NCBI GenBank assembly: GCA_026874595.1
Contig: CM049308.1
Coordinates: 11,993,501-12,057,500 of the forward strand
DNA length: 64,000 nucleotides
From: Sipunculus nudus
Taxonomy: Eukaryota; Annelida; Sipuncula; Golfingiida; Sipunculidae
Direction: 5' to 3'
Of the stretch, positions 12,401-22,133 are shown piece by piece. Position 1 is the stretch's first letter. Each line of letters opens with the position of its first letter. A model generated the notes under the pieces. The model was not told the origin of the DNA, did no database searches, and worked only from the letters and a program-made list of their open reading frames with translations. Made by a program: the position numbers and the translations under genes.

Positions 12401-15400
12401 CGAGGAAATAAAATTTTGACGGTGAATCCCTCTCAAAATATCCTGCTCACAAGGTAAAAGTTAACGGATGCCGGACGGACAATAGCCCATCAGCCTAAGG
12501 GCTGAGGGCTAAAAATGTGATGAGCCCAAGAGTTATTTGAAAGGATTCATTTGACCAACAAAAAATTGCATCACTATTTATCCATAATTTGGCTCATATA
12601 TTGTCAATTTTCGTCTACTGATGGGTTAAATGATATTTTAATTTCCTAAATTATTTGAAAGAAATTTAATTTCTTTTGCAATGCTACATTACCACAGCAT
12701 GCCATCTTCCAGATAACTCCTTGAATTGCTATATCAAGAAAAGTTTTGTATACTGAAGTGGAAACAGCATTAAAGTTAAGGAAAAACAGTTCAAACAATA
12801 ACAATTTCTGCTTAACACTTGGTTGGTGGGTGGGATAGGGGGGGGGTTATGAAAGCAACTGTACACCTTCCACAGCAGGGAATCTCCCTCAGTGACCCAT
12901 GACAAAACAGATAGCCTGGCACAGCTGACCTTCAGTGACCAAGAAGTGAGCTGGCTGGAGTTTCATAATTCAAGTGAATACAATAAGAGCCTCCCAAAAA
13001 ATTCAATAACTAGCCTAATTTTCAAGCTTTTATTTTCAAATTTGAGATTTTAACAGATTAAATCCTAATGTGTATATGCTGAGAAAATAACTTTAAAAAA
13101 TAATTTCAAAATTCAGATCTAATTTTGGGTATACAACTGAATCTTGATTATATAAACTTATAACCATGAAAAAAAGCTACAACAATTCTCATGTTAAGTG
13201 AGCAAATATCTTTCCTGTGTTTATACAAAGTACACTGTGTTTGGGCCTATAACTTCAAGAATATACACCATACTGACCTAATTTCTGGTATGTTTATAGG
13301 AAATATATAGAAGAATGGTTATACTAAATATCAGGTCACTGCTTTCGATATAATGCAGCCTTGAAGTGTAACAATGGGGTTTTCATGGAAAATTGATGTT
13401 TTTCCTCAACATCTCAAAGGAACCAATCATAGTGAAGCTATTTTTGGTATGATAGGAGAATTTGGGGATAAACTTATGACTAACAGATAGCTTAGCTAAA
13501 AAAATGTTTAATCTGTTATATAAAATGTTGTGAAGATGGTTGGTCAAATTTTTTTACTAGATATTTTCTGACCATTTTTTATTTGCAATATATATTAATT
13601 TTGCTTTAAATCTGACTTTTTCATATTCTGTGCAATTAATGCAATAACTTTTTCAAACTCTAATTCTGCTTTTTTTAGTTTCTTATTAATCAGAAAACAT
13701 TGTGCCTTATTTTAAGAATATTTTTAGCCTTGCTACATTTCAACAGATCCATGTACTCCATGTATCTCTATGTACTTGCCCTAATTAGCATAGGGGCTGA
13801 TGAGTGGAAAGGAAGTATTTCATCACATATAACAGAAAGATTTCAAAGAATATGCACAATTAATGTGATTCTATTATATGTTCAGCTCAGGGAACATAGT
13901 GTGTATAGGAACATTTAGTAACTTGGATATATTTATAATATAGAATTTAAGTAATTTATCGTAAACATTTTTCTCTGACAAATATTGAAAAAAAAATAAT
14001 GATCTCCTGTTGATTTTCTGGTAAACTAATGTACCATTAATAAATGTCATCCTGCACTTCCTAAGAAAGGTTATTTGGCATAAATAGGCCATAATGCCAG
14101 AAACCAACTAGTTTATGCAATACCCCCTTTCTTTGGTATTTGCCACCATAGAGACACATAAATTACAAACTAGATGTGGTGGGACAATGGTCCTCAGAGG
14201 GCCCCACATTTTTGGCAGTGTTGGACTAGTTTACATATTGGTAAAAAGTTTTGTAAATTGTTTAACAAGTAAATTTGTGGAATTTATGTCCTTTACTGCT
14301 GCCTCTTGTTATTATAGCTTCAATATATCTTCGTTTTTATTTTCCCATGAAGATGTTTCCTAATGTCATAGTGGCTGTGTTTTAGTTTCCACTGTCCCCT
14401 GAAGATGTCTCGACAAGTCATAAGTTTGGTTGTAAACTCAGAACATAAGGGAAAATTTTGTTTGTTTTTGTGCTAGTGACAACAAATTTCCAGACAGTCA
14501 CTCCAAAACCAATCCAAACCAAGGTATGCATGAGAGGAATCAGTGACCCAAATCTGAATTAAATTGGATAATATTTAGGAAAGTTATCACACCGAAATGA
14601 AAATCTGACTAAGAGACAGACAAAATCAATGTCCTCTGTTTTTCAGAAGTGGGGGACAAAAATATGACAAACAGAAACTGAACAGAAACATGTGCATGAG
14701 GGAACAAAAATCCGATCTGGTTAAAATCAAATTAAAGAAGTTATGTTTGAAATAATGTGTGCAATACAAAATCACCGACTGTACTCTGGCAGCCATATTT
14801 GATTTTTGACGGTTTTGTTATTTGACATGGATGGAGTCCTCATAGGCACCAATCATCCCTGTGAATCTGAGAAAAAGATCAAGCATGGTGTTGTTGAGAT
14901 ATCATGCAATATCATCTGGTGGACATATTGAAATTCTGACAGGTCTGAAATTTGATAGGTCTGGATATCTCTATAAATATGTGAAAGATCAAAAGATTTC
15001 TTCTTGAGATATGCATAAGAAAGCTTCACTGGCGGATGGACGAACTGACATGGTGATCACTATAGGGCACTGCTTTTCAAGCGGGGCCCTAATTTTAGTA
15101 ATAAACAACAGTAATACAGATGTAACTACCCACCTTCTTTGTGCTTGGCACAGTGATTGTTCTAGTTTTTCGAGGAGCTGGCTGTTCATCTTCCTGACTT
15201 TCTGTGAATGGAACTGAGCAAAATTATCCTTTGATTTATATTCCAGAATTTTTCATAAAAGTAACAATGTAAGCCTTCAAGAGCCTCTCATGCCTAAATC
15301 AAACATTAAAAATTTTATTTATCTAAATATGAAACATGTTACTTCATATATTTTTAACTGAACTAAACATTTTGGTGGAGGCAACCATCTCCATCTTTAG

Positions 15401-18400
15401 ACTTAACGGTTTAATTATTTCAACTTAACCTGTTTGTACATCTGCAGGATTCAACTTCGGCATGAGATTGGCTGAGAGTGCAACTTCTTTTTATTACACA
15501 TCCTGGTGTCATCCAGGCCCGGTAACAACCACACATGCAGGTCCTGGGTGTGATCACCTCACCTGCTGGGTCATAGCACGATGGACCCAATGTCGCATTC
15601 ATTTGTGAGTAATACACGACCTTGGGACATGGCCCATCCATTAAACCTTCCGAGAGCTAACCCCTGGGTTAGGGCCGACTGTGGATAGTCTCCTTGGATA
15701 AAACATGGAGGTATAATATTAGAGAGTGCACACATCAGAGCTTGCCGCAAGGCTGTCCCCAGAAGTTTTATAGCCCTGGTTTATTGTCATGACCATGTCT
15801 TGCTATTGTATTTGCTCAAGCGCTTAGCATAACAACTCATTAAGCTCTCAAATTATTATTTTAGCCTCAAGGCATTATCCCTGCATGGAATTGTTGTTTG
15901 AATGACACCTGGATCTTAAGAGGCAAACCAGAAACTTGGTTCTTATACTCTGACATCCAGGCCGTAAAACCAGTGGAAATGTCCATTGCCTCCCTTGATA
16001 TCATTGGCCACATCATACTTCTAGTGTAAATGAAACATTACCTGGGTTATTTAGTTCAAATATTTTTACAAAGTATTAATAGTATGCATACTATTGTTGG
16101 TAGCAACTACTGACAGCAACCAGGAAGAATTATTGTTCATTTTTGTGAGATTAGACGAGAAGTACACTTAGTTTCTTAAACAAACACACAGCAGCACTCC
16201 CCGGGTGTTGAACCTGTGCAAGGTTTAGCTGATAGTGTTCTGGTGCCATGGCCCACACCTGTAGGGTTTCACACCTGGGTGCAGGTTTCTTATTAGATTT
16301 AGCAATAAACAACAGACATGCCCTGAACCTGGAGTGCCCTCTATCTCCATTATACCTCCATGGCTGTAATTTTAAGTCACAGTGTCACAGCTTTGTGTCC
16401 TGTCACTCCTGTGTTCTACCCAAGACCTCACAAGCTGGTTTTTAATCAAGTTTTAGTCCATACATATTTAGTTTGGATGATCAATTATCTAATCATATGG
16501 TTTACCTGAAAATCTTTACTAAAATATATTTGTTCATACCTTTAAAGATATTCCACAAAACTGAATCACCTTTAAACAAACAATGCAGTAGCAATCAGAA
16601 ACATATAGATGAGACCCAACATGAAAGCCTAACCTAGTACTGTGGTTGGCTTTTAGTTTGTGAGGATTTAAAATTTGCTATATCTGTTAAGAGGAAATCA
16701 CTGCGAAAATAAAAATTTCTTGAATAAGATGCCAAATCTGCACAGTAATGTAATCTATAGGCTCAGTAGCATCTCATGTGTGTTCTGTGCTGGTAGCTTA
16801 AATATTAGCATACATTTCATGTTACTCATATTTCAAAGAATGATAATTTAAAGGGACATAATCAGGAGTAATATTATTCCTATTCTTTCACACTATCACT
16901 TCAGTTTTGCTTTATACTAACATTTCCCCGCAAAACCATTCGAACACACAGTCTCATTTCCTCGCATACGACTGTTTAACACCTTGTTATAGCTCCTCGT
17001 GTTGGTAAACAGTCCGTTTACGAAAACAAGGACGCGTGACCAGAGGTCTGATCAAGAGGGGCAACAAACGGTGTTTCAGCCAGCGGGAACATGTATTACA
17101 TTGTTTGGGCCCAGTCAGTCAGGGCATCTTCTGATTGGCAGGTGTTGTGGTTACACGCAGCACACGGCCCGACGCACTGTGTTTATGCTGACACCTGGGA
17201 TCACGCCCAATTCACTGTTTTTAACACTAGTTTAAAGGAGTAAGCAAAGGGTTTCAAAGCAATATTTTGGCAGGTACAGATTCATTTTCAAGGGAAGAAG
17301 CTATTTTTCGTGTTAACTCAACATGCTTCATAGGTGATTGGGCCCCTTTAAATAATTAATATCAATACTTTTATAGATCTCCCACTACTACTGGACGAAT
17401 TTACCGTACCACCAGAGGCATTATGCTCTGCCCTTTTGACCTATTATTATAATAAACACCCTAAACTCTCCTACACAGAAGGTCTTCCTTGTGAGAGCTG
17501 TTTACAAGACAATAATGACGTCACAAAGGTCAATGACTTAGACGTCACTTTGACCGACGTCATCAACTGTAATCGCTGCACTGATGAATATATCGCAAAC
17601 ATTGTGAACTGTCTTGCAATATTTTGGATTATTTGTCTCATACAAATTATGTGCCATGCAGGTAAGACATTATTATTCACTCAGTTTCAGTATTCACTAA
17701 GGAATGGCTCCTGCAAGTGCAACCTTTGGCCTAGAACTTTCAATACTGTATCCTTTGTATAAAAATATCCAGGCAAACATGCGGACATGGGTACTGATAC
17801 AGACTGCATGTGTTCTGTTTGGGAGAGCTCTCCCAATTTATGCAAAATTTATAACTGCCAGGTGACTGACAGTTTACAGCAATATGGGTGACCTGATTGG
17901 CTGCAAGGAACAGTTAAGCTCATGATTATTCATTAAAAGAATATGCTATTCAGGTCACATAAAGTTCATGGTGAGGTCAATTTCCACCTGCTGGATGCTC
18001 CCTTAGCTTCTTGTTAATTAAGATTTTGCATGCATATCAAGTACATGTATTGATATCATAATGATTATGCATATTGTGCAATGAAACCCTCACAAAACAC
18101 TGAGGAAGCAAAAATTGCGAATATTCAACCTTGTAAATATTAAGCCAACCACAGTATATATATAACCATCTTCAGCATCATCTGCAACTGTGAGGAAGTA
18201 AAAATAGCGAATATTCAACCTTGTAAATATTAAGCCAACCACGGTATATACATACCATCTTCAGCATCATCTGCAACTGTCTGAGAGTCATCTTGCTGCT
18301 CAGCATCAGCTGACAGTTCATCTTGCTCATGTATGATAACATCGTCTTCATCTTGCTGTTCACCAGCAGTATCCATGCTGTCCTCCGCAGATGAACAGTA

Positions 18401-20488
18401 AGTCTCTGACACGACACCCTCCTGTTGACCAAGTCCCACGTTTATGACCCCATGGGCCTCAATTCTCATGCCATCTTCACCATCACCTGTTGGTTCCATA
18501 ACAGTCAGTGGTGCCAACTCCACAACACAGTTCGTAGATCTTTTGTTAAAAGGAGATGGGAAATCCAATCCATGCACTTGCTGTGGATCCCTTTCAATGT
18601 GACTTAGAGGAACGCTTTCTTCATCATTGCTAAATCCTTGATCAGTACTTCCTTCCTCAAAACCAGCATCTCTGCTTCCATTTGATGTTGTTTCGGCCTT
18701 TGTTTTGATATGCTGTGGTATATTGCTTGTAGCTTTATTGTACTGCACTGTATGATGTGGTTCTGCATTACTATATCGTGTGGATCTGGCCCTAGATCTG
18801 CTGGGGTTAGCTGTATGTATTACATCAGTATTGCCATGCCTTCCCTCAGGTCTGGTTTCTGTATCACCATAATCTCTTGCAGCTCTGGTTACAGTGCTGC
18901 TTGAAACTGCATTACTGTACCCTTGTTTCTGGATCCTCAAAGCGTCGCCATGTCGATGTACATTAGTAAACTCCAGATCAACAGCATCTTCATCATTTTC
19001 TTCAAGATACTCACGACTGATTGGATGTATGGGTGATATCTCCTGCTCATCTGCATCTGTATCTTCCTGCTCTTTCATCACGTCATCTTCAGAGATAACT
19101 GTATGCTGCACTTTAGGCTTGTGGAAAGCTGTAATAAGCTTTGGTGTACTTTCAGAACACAATGTATTTGCTGAACTACTGTCCCCTTGCCCTCGAGTTC
19201 TTTCAATGTGATTCTTATTTTTTGGGGTCTCTTCTCCTGACACTGTTGATCTATCTACAATCTTCTGTCTTGACGATGAAGGGACCCCTTGCCCTGGGGT
19301 CCTATTTGTGGGAGTAGCCGGTTCTTCAGGTGTCCTTCCCAATACATTCTTGGTGGATGGAGTGAGCTGACCGTCTCTGCTACCCCTCAATGACTGTAGT
19401 ATACTTAATTTCTTTGGTTGGGTTGAAGGTGTTTTGAATTCTGGACTTCTAATTTTAGCGGGAGACCCTGCTGAATCTTGACCTTCAGGAAAAAGCTGAA
19501 GTACAACAAGATAACACAAATGTTATGATGAATTTCAGATGAAAGAAATATAGTCCAGAGATTCTGCCTAATATTTTGAACAATATTAAATGTTCAGAAC
19601 TTTTATAGGCCATATTTTGGAACAAACAGGATGCTGAAACGGCATTTGCACATGTAAGAGTGCATTATGCAAGACAACAGTTGTTTCATCAACTTCTTCT
19701 TGATTTTGCAACATTTCATCTGAATTGTTTTACAGCATATAAGAAATATATCAATACTATATATATGTAAGATATTGTCAATCATACATTATATTTTTCA
19801 TTTTACATCTGACCTTGTAATATTTCATATACATGCATATATATACATACAAAGTCTGTGCTACTATAATTAATCAATGACAATATTTTCTTCTCCAGAA
19901 TTTAAACATTTTCATTTAAATTTATATCTGAAACTTTTTGAAGTTCAAATATATGGCTTTAATAACTAACCAATTCAGAAGAAAACTGTGACTCCTTCAC
20001 AACATAAATTAAGAATAACCATAGAGCAGTTCCTTTTTGCTGTACTTGAAAATAAATGTGGTATACACTACATAAAATTCAATTCAATTTTAATACTGAT
20101 TCAATCAAAGCCATCAAACATCTTATAGATTCCTGTCAGCGGCATTTGAAAATCAAATCTGTCATTTCCATTCATCTACACATATTGATCATATTATGAC
20201 AGGCATTAAAAGTGGGATCAGAATGGTCAATGAACACCAAAAAAAATATGAATGATAAACTGAGATTAACACTAATTTTGTGCCCTGAAACCTGTGAACA
20301 TTAGTACATACTGCTGTCGTGAGCTTACAGGAGCTATAATCCTTATGAGTGCCAGAGAAAGCAGTGCTATCAATCATATAAATAAACATCAGTTCAATAA
20401 ACCGGGAAAACTTTACCTTTGCAAATGGACTATTTCTGTACCAGGAAGTAAAGACTTCATCTACATCGCTGCTCCACTTAGAAGTCAT
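1..20488 (-). CDS. MIS18BP1: Mis18-binding protein 1 (KNL2/M18BP1), nine exons, 3' part missing
   Basis: Coding segments joined on the minus strand: 20488-20417, 19495-18256, 15213-15134, 10741-10647, 7941-7808, 6400-6307, 5289-5171, 1942-1767 and 446-1. All junctions are GT-AG and phases agree, giving at least 818 residues before the window ends. Family knowledge: M18BP1/KNL2 works with the Mis18 complex at centromeres and brings in the HJURP chaperone so that new CENP-A is deposited after mitosis. Seen here: an N-terminal region of about 440 residues rich in SP/TP sites and acid; a SANTA domain at about residues 470-570 (NWIIGPLG, ICVDGW, WHSSAIVKR, YGFPESW); a CENP-C-like motif at about 621-636 (RSGRIVKP then HW); then Lys/Gln-rich 23-residue repeats. 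The SANT/Myb domain usual in the family would lie beyond the left edge. The SANTA order plus the CENP-C motif make identification firm; the exact start codon is not certain. Confidence 0.92.
447..1766 (-). other. MIS18BP1 intron between exons 8 and 9
   Basis: AT-rich and without any recognised gene. Two stretches, about 1188-1290 and 1443-1540, are diverged direct copies of each other (shared GGATGAAGGT, ACAATA, GTTATCAT and TTCTGGA blocks), about 255 bases apart. The first ends in a fragment resembling exon 8, listed separately. Confidence 0.5.
1254..1286 (-). pseudogene. Relic resembling part of MIS18BP1 exon 8
   Basis: On the minus strand this intronic piece reads RVEVD followed at once by WFRFS and a stop. 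Exon 8 reads RVEVD, then four extra codons, then GLVQIL. At the DNA level the two share about 30 bases apart from a 12-base gap and scattered changes. It looks like a decayed partial duplication of the exon; the match is short, so chance or gene conversion are not excluded. Confidence 0.45.
1767..1942 (-). CDS. MIS18BP1: MIS18BP1 visible exon 8: CENP-C-like motif
   Basis: Acceptor TTTGTCAG, donor AAG|GTAGGTGG. One carried base plus 176 bases give 59 whole codons (about residues 612-670). It encodes TRSGRIVKP, four residues, then HWAGQRVEVD. This fits the CENP-C motif pattern of Arg-Ser-x-Arg, Pro and an aromatic pair, found in KNL2/M18BP1 of plants and many non-mammalian animals, where it binds CENP-A nucleosomes. 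The motif directly follows the SANTA domain, as in those proteins. Confidence 0.9.
2007..2385. mobile_element. Short inverted-repeat element (MITE-like)
   Basis: The left end (GCCGGAGATCCTTGATCTCC and onward to GCTGGAAGT) reappears reversed at the right end (ACTTCCGCACCTCCAGTAC then GATCAGGGATCTCTGGC), giving imperfect terminal inverted repeats of about 40 bases. No coding capacity. It sits in a MIS18BP1 intron. Confidence 0.6.
3270..4160. repeat. About 145-bp tandem repeats carrying TGACCTTTGACC blocks
   Basis: Phrases like CCTGTGACCTT followed by TTTGAC recur near 3357, 3508, 3650, 3788 and 3935, about every 145 bases, with GTTTGAAACC and ATTTTCATC blocks in between. A (GACA)n stretch at 4082-4108 and ACTATAGGGCATCC near 4120 mark the end. 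It is an old interspersed repeat inside a MIS18BP1 intron. Confidence 0.7.
4200..4756. mobile_element. Interspersed repeat ending in CAGCTGAGC/TAA
   Basis: Contains GGTGGCACCACC near 4265 and ends with a GGATGGATGACAGAC block and CAGTCAGCTGAGC followed by TAA, the same terminus as the large inverted-repeat element further right. The left boundary is not defined, and no coding region is visible. Confidence 0.5.
5171..5289 (-). CDS. MIS18BP1: MIS18BP1 visible exon 7: Lys/Ser-rich linker
   Basis: Acceptor ACATTTCAG, donor TCAG|GTATTA; enters in phase 2 and leaves in phase 1. Encodes EKLNKKDQKKSQSQKP and a Lys/Ser/Thr-rich tail, a basic linker between the SANTA domain and the CENP-C-like motif (about residues 572-611). 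No fold is recognisable. Confidence 0.85.
5510..5710 (-). repeat. Short interspersed repeat, family R copy 1
   Basis: Shares ordered blocks with 15470-15690, including CCTGGTGTCA, AGGCC, CCACAC, GTCCTGGGTGTG-like and TTTGTGAGT. Both copies lie in the same orientation in MIS18BP1 introns and are about 200 bases long. Size suggests a SINE-like element, but I could not identify a promoter box with confidence. Confidence 0.55.
6307..6400 (-). CDS. MIS18BP1: MIS18BP1 visible exon 6: end of SANTA domain
   Basis: Acceptor TTTTTGCAG, donor GT|GTAAGT. Encodes VPLKIISAFRYGFPESWKQL and the rest of a helix. The GFPxxW element is the usual close of a SANTA domain. Enters with two bases completing an Asn codon and leaves in phase 2, matching exon 7. 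Confidence 0.93.
6670..7420. mobile_element. MITE-like element with about 45-base inverted ends
   Basis: Left end ACTGTGGAAGTGGTTTTGG and the TTTTTGCGCTTTT that follows recur reversed at the right end (AAAGCACAAAAATTC, then AAACCACTTCCACAG). A C-run lies inside at 6979-6994. No coding region. Located in the intron inside the SANTA-encoding part of MIS18BP1. Confidence 0.7.
7808..7941 (-). CDS. MIS18BP1: MIS18BP1 visible exon 5: central SANTA domain
   Basis: Acceptor CCTCATTAG, donor AAA|GTAAGT. Encodes WHSSAIVKRLDRRTVETASG followed by NRYRLMGILDK, the most conserved SANTA block (WHSSxIxxR and SGxxYxLxG). An open frame continues past the donor to 7719, but the next exon joins in phase at the donor, so that tail is intronic. 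About residues 496-540. Confidence 0.95.
8905..9425 (-). repeat. Interspersed repeat family X, inverted copy
   Basis: Reverse complement matches copies near 58.4 and 62.1 kb and the interrupted copy at 40.5-47.5 kb: it starts TTTTTATACACC, carries GGTATACCC, then lines like ATTTTCA, CTCACC and GAGGTCAGAGGTCAC, and ends near GTGCATTATGCAC. No protein is encoded. Flanked on the right by a hAT-like element. Confidence 0.7.
9438..9924. mobile_element. hAT-like non-autonomous element with perfect 8-bp target duplication
   Basis: Ends are CAGGGTTGGGGTCAAATA and, reversed, CAGGATTGGGGTAAAATA. Directly outside stand identical 8-base copies of ATTAAAGC at 9430-9437 and 9925-9932. CAG-type termini plus an 8-bp duplication are the hAT hallmark. 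The inside is rich in TATTTGTATTT and has no open frame, so movement would have depended on a transposase elsewhere. Confidence 0.9.
10647..10741 (-). CDS. MIS18BP1: MIS18BP1 visible exon 4: start of SANTA domain
   Basis: Acceptor CTATAGCAG, donor GGAG|GTATGT. Encodes TLPKTETTLVNWIIGPLGDP and AAGKICVDGWRR. The W-[IV]-x-P-L start and the ICVDG strand mark the SANTA domain's first part. Phase 0 in, phase 2 out; about residues 465-495. Confidence 0.94.
10830..12509 (+). mobile_element. ACAAGG...GGC element flanked by TAA
   Basis: Begins ACAAGGGACCCATGGGTC, ends with GGACGGACAATAGCCCATC, AGCCTAAGGGCTGAGGGC, and is flanked by TAA on both sides (10827-10829 and 12510-12512). Inside, blocks of about 302 bases are tandem: GAAATTGTAGGTGGCGCC occurs near 11891 and 12193, each with TCGAACTTGACCG and AGGTCAAGGTCAC lines. 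No gene inside. It matches the termini of the large inverted-repeat element elsewhere in the window. Confidence 0.75.
12960..13500 (+). repeat. Diverged fragment related to the large inverted-repeat element
   Basis: Shares GGGCC(T/C)ATAACTT, TTTCTGGTATGTTTATAGG, CAATGGG-TTTT and TTTTTCCTCAACATCTCAAA lines with 26740-27000 and, reversed, with 41900-42150. Same orientation as the left arm. It has no recognisable ends and is the most decayed of the copies. Confidence 0.6.
14169..15095 (+). mobile_element. Interspersed repeat with GGGCCC ends
   Basis: Starts ACTAGATGTGGTGGGACAAT with CAGAGGGCCCC just inside, and ends with GATCACTATAGGGCACTGC, CAAGCGGGGCCCT. A central line with ACTCCAAAACCAATCCAAAC recurs reversed near 57960-58010. 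No coding region; sits between MIS18BP1 exons 3 and 4. Confidence 0.55.
15134..15213 (-). CDS. MIS18BP1: MIS18BP1 visible exon 3
   Basis: Acceptor TTTGCTCAG, donor AAG|GTGGGT. Two bases complete a Val codon, then 26 codons: PFTESQEDEQPAPRKTRTIT and VPSTKK. It leads from the acidic region to the SANTA domain; its end RTITVPSTKK resembles the basic Thr-rich stretch before SANTA in vertebrate homologues. Confidence 0.85.
15470..15690 (-). repeat. Short interspersed repeat, family R copy 2
   Basis: Second copy of the family at 5510-5710: TCCTGGTGTCATCCAGGCCC, CCACACATGCAGGTCCTGGG and TTTGTGAGTAATAC blocks in the same order and orientation. The short open frame on the minus strand here is part of the repeat and not a gene. 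Confidence 0.55.
15691..17227 (-). other. MIS18BP1 intron 2, repeat-derived stretch
   Basis: No gene recognised. About 16190-16450 and 16990-17230 are less AT-rich and contain short open frames with no family resemblance. I read them as old interspersed repeats because comparable mixed-composition patches occur at 21.1, 26.3 and 34.6 kb. Confidence 0.4.
17228..17355. mobile_element. Short relative of the TTAA-flanked element at 40603
   Basis: Right end CATAGGTGATTGGGCCCCTT followed by TAAA is nearly the reverse of the left end of the element at 40603-41062. The left end (TTTAAAGGAGTAAGC) is degenerate, so this is probably a deleted copy. Confidence 0.45.
17516..17562. promoter_or_regulatory. 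Cluster of three ACGTCA (CRE-like) sites
   Basis: A full TGACGTCA at 17516-17523, GACGTCA at 17541-17547 and CGACGTCAT at 17555-17562, all inside 47 bases of MIS18BP1 intron 2. Such octamers bind CREB/ATF-type factors. The sites sit in a 108-codon open frame with no family resemblance, and may be chance or repeat-derived. Confidence 0.3.
18101..18279. repeat. MIS18BP1: 90-bp tandem duplication across a 5' splice site
   Basis: TGAGGAAG(C/T)A starts at 18101 and again at 18191; the following 80 bases match closely (ATATTCAACCTTGTAAATAT, AAGCCAACCAC, CATCTTCAGCATCATCTGC). One unit spans the end of exon 2 with its donor G|GTATGT at 18255; the other lies wholly in the intron with the decayed donor G|GTTATA. 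Confidence 0.9.
18256..19495 (-). CDS. MIS18BP1: MIS18BP1 visible exon 2: long SP/TP-rich and acidic exon
   Basis: Acceptor GTACTTCAG, donor GATG|GTATGT; 1240 bases, phase 0 in and phase 1 out, residues about 25-437. The first 90 codons hold eight SP or TP dipeptides (AGSPAK, IRSPEFKTP, QLTPSTK, GRTPEEPATP, NRTPG, EETPK), typical CDK-type sites; CDK control of M18BP1 localisation is known from other species. The end is strongly acidic (EQQDEDDVIIHEQDE). No fold is seen, as expected for this region of the family. Several plus-strand open frames across it are antisense shadows. Confidence 0.85.
19496..20416 (-). other. MIS18BP1 intron 1 (visible)
   Basis: AT-rich intron with ATAT tracts near 19760 and 19830-19850. 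I see no gene, repeat family or motif that stands out. Confidence 0.5.
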
Positions 20489-20502
20489 GGTCCAGTCATT
20501 AC
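20417..20502 (-). CDS. MIS18BP1: MIS18BP1 visible exon 1 with likely start codon
   Basis: Donor AAG|GTAAAG. From ATG at 20488 it reads MTSKWSSDVDEVFTSWYRNS and PFAK, joining exon 2 in phase 0. Upstream, a pyrimidine-rich stretch ends in TTCCTTCAG at 20503, so another exon precedes it. The frame stays open above the ATG (NDWT), leaving two readings: a non-coding first exon with the start here, or a further coding exon not found. The WSSDVDEVF and SWYRN wording is a conserved-looking block but I cannot name a domain. Confidence 0.7.
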
Positions 20503-22133
20503 CTGAAGGAAAAAAGAAAGAGGAAACTTAAGATACCAATCACCATATCTCTATCAAAGAGAGAAATTCTTGCTTTAATTATTAAAATAACATAACTTGG
20601 TAAACTTAATGTGAAGCATTAATTTTGAAAAAGAAAACTTATTAATTTTTCCTTAAAAATCAACTGAGCACAATGACAACTAGTTCAGGTCAGGAGCCAA
20701 CATATTTTGTTAGGAATTTGGTTGTAAAATCATGTTTCATGACTGAAAGAAGAGAGTTACCATTGGCTGATCTTTCATCATTATTTTATGTACATCCTAC
20801 AGATATCATTTTTTTTTTTACAAATCTGAGTGACACTGCCATTCTAACAGCTAAGCACAGTCTCATGTCCATTTTTTCTCTTGTGCAAAAGCCTGACACA
20901 TCGAACACATTAGCAGATACTGGTAAGGGTAATCATGACCAATCATCATGCAGACTTATAAATCAAGCTACTTTAACCATACTTTTTGGGAAATGTCACA
21001 CTCTAGCTAGAATCGTAACAACAGCAGAACGGTGGCCAATTTTAAAATAAAATTAATAAATATTAATAACAAGACAGCCTGTATGAGCCCAGGGAGGACC
21101 ACCCATCAGCCAGTAACACTGCATTTTGCTTACATCCAGCCTGTGTGTGTGGTGTACAGGCAAGTGAGCTGTCAGATAAAACAAAATGTACAAGTAAAGA
21201 AATTGGCTCACTGGCACTTCATGCTGGGATGGTAGGTGAGCTAATGATGTTACCTTTCATTTTGACTGATAGCAAACCAGCCCAGCAATCCACGTGCATA
21301 GGCCACAGGCTCAAAAAGAAAGGCCGGATACCCAAACAGCACAGGGCTTAGGCGAGCCGATGTGCTGTCAGTCCAAAAGAAATGTAACAACATTGGCTCT
21401 AGGCACAATGGAGAAATCAATCAAGCCATATAGTGATTAGCAGGGTTATAGCTAGACAAATCTGAGTTCCAGCTAAATTTAAGGACTTTGGTGAAGCAAA
21501 CAGAGGTGGTCAAGGCAGGGGGTCAAAGGGCCTGCCTTATGTAAACTTGATCTGTGTGTTTTTCTGTGTGTTATAACTGTTTTTTCATGATTATTTTGGC
21601 TCTCAATTGATTCATTTTTGTAACCATACTTATGAGGTAAAAATCAATGCAGTTTGGGGTAATAAATAACCAGTTTCATTGCTGGTAGCTTTTTTTTTGA
21701 TGATCTTTAAGATCTTTTTTGCAAGCTGGTAGGTTGCAAATGTTAGCTTTGTGTGGCTATAACCCTGGTGATTAGTGTAGGATTAGACTCAGTTGTGGAT
21801 GAAGTGCATACAAAATGCTGCACAGCACTTGTTGTGACCCCTTGTGTTGGCCAATGGTTGCCTGTCCCAATGAGTTGAGTCAACCATTAAGCTACATATG
21901 CCATTGTTTCAGCCTGCTGGTGGTGTTACGTTTCAGCTGGATGGGCCAGGAGGTGAACAGTGATGATGTAATACATGCACACCACTGGCTGAAACAATGG
22001 TGCTGGCTCACTGGGACAGGCACCCAACCCATCTTTTCACAACAAGCTAGGTGTATATACTACAGGGCCACAACTGAGTCCAGTGTTGGATTAACTGTAC
22101 TAGATCAGACCAATGTTTGCAACCTGGACACTC
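20503..22133. repeat. Upstream region of MIS18BP1 with repeat family T
   Basis: About 21100-21430 shares CCAGCCCAGCAATCC-type, GTGCATAGGCCACAG-type and AAATGTAACAACATTGGCTC blocks with 34.4-34.9 kb and 51.3-51.7 kb. The 179-codon frame at 21815 runs into a poly-C tract and has no family resemblance. No promoter is obvious. Confidence 0.5.

Noticed and set aside
17436..17762. 108-codon frame with Cys residues and a hydrophobic stretch
   Set aside because: It lies in a MIS18BP1 intron, has no recognisable family or splice-supported continuation and is bordered by repeat remnants.
18425..19211. Several plus-strand frames
   Set aside because: Shadows of MIS18BP1 exon 2, whose phase, splice sites and composition are consistent.
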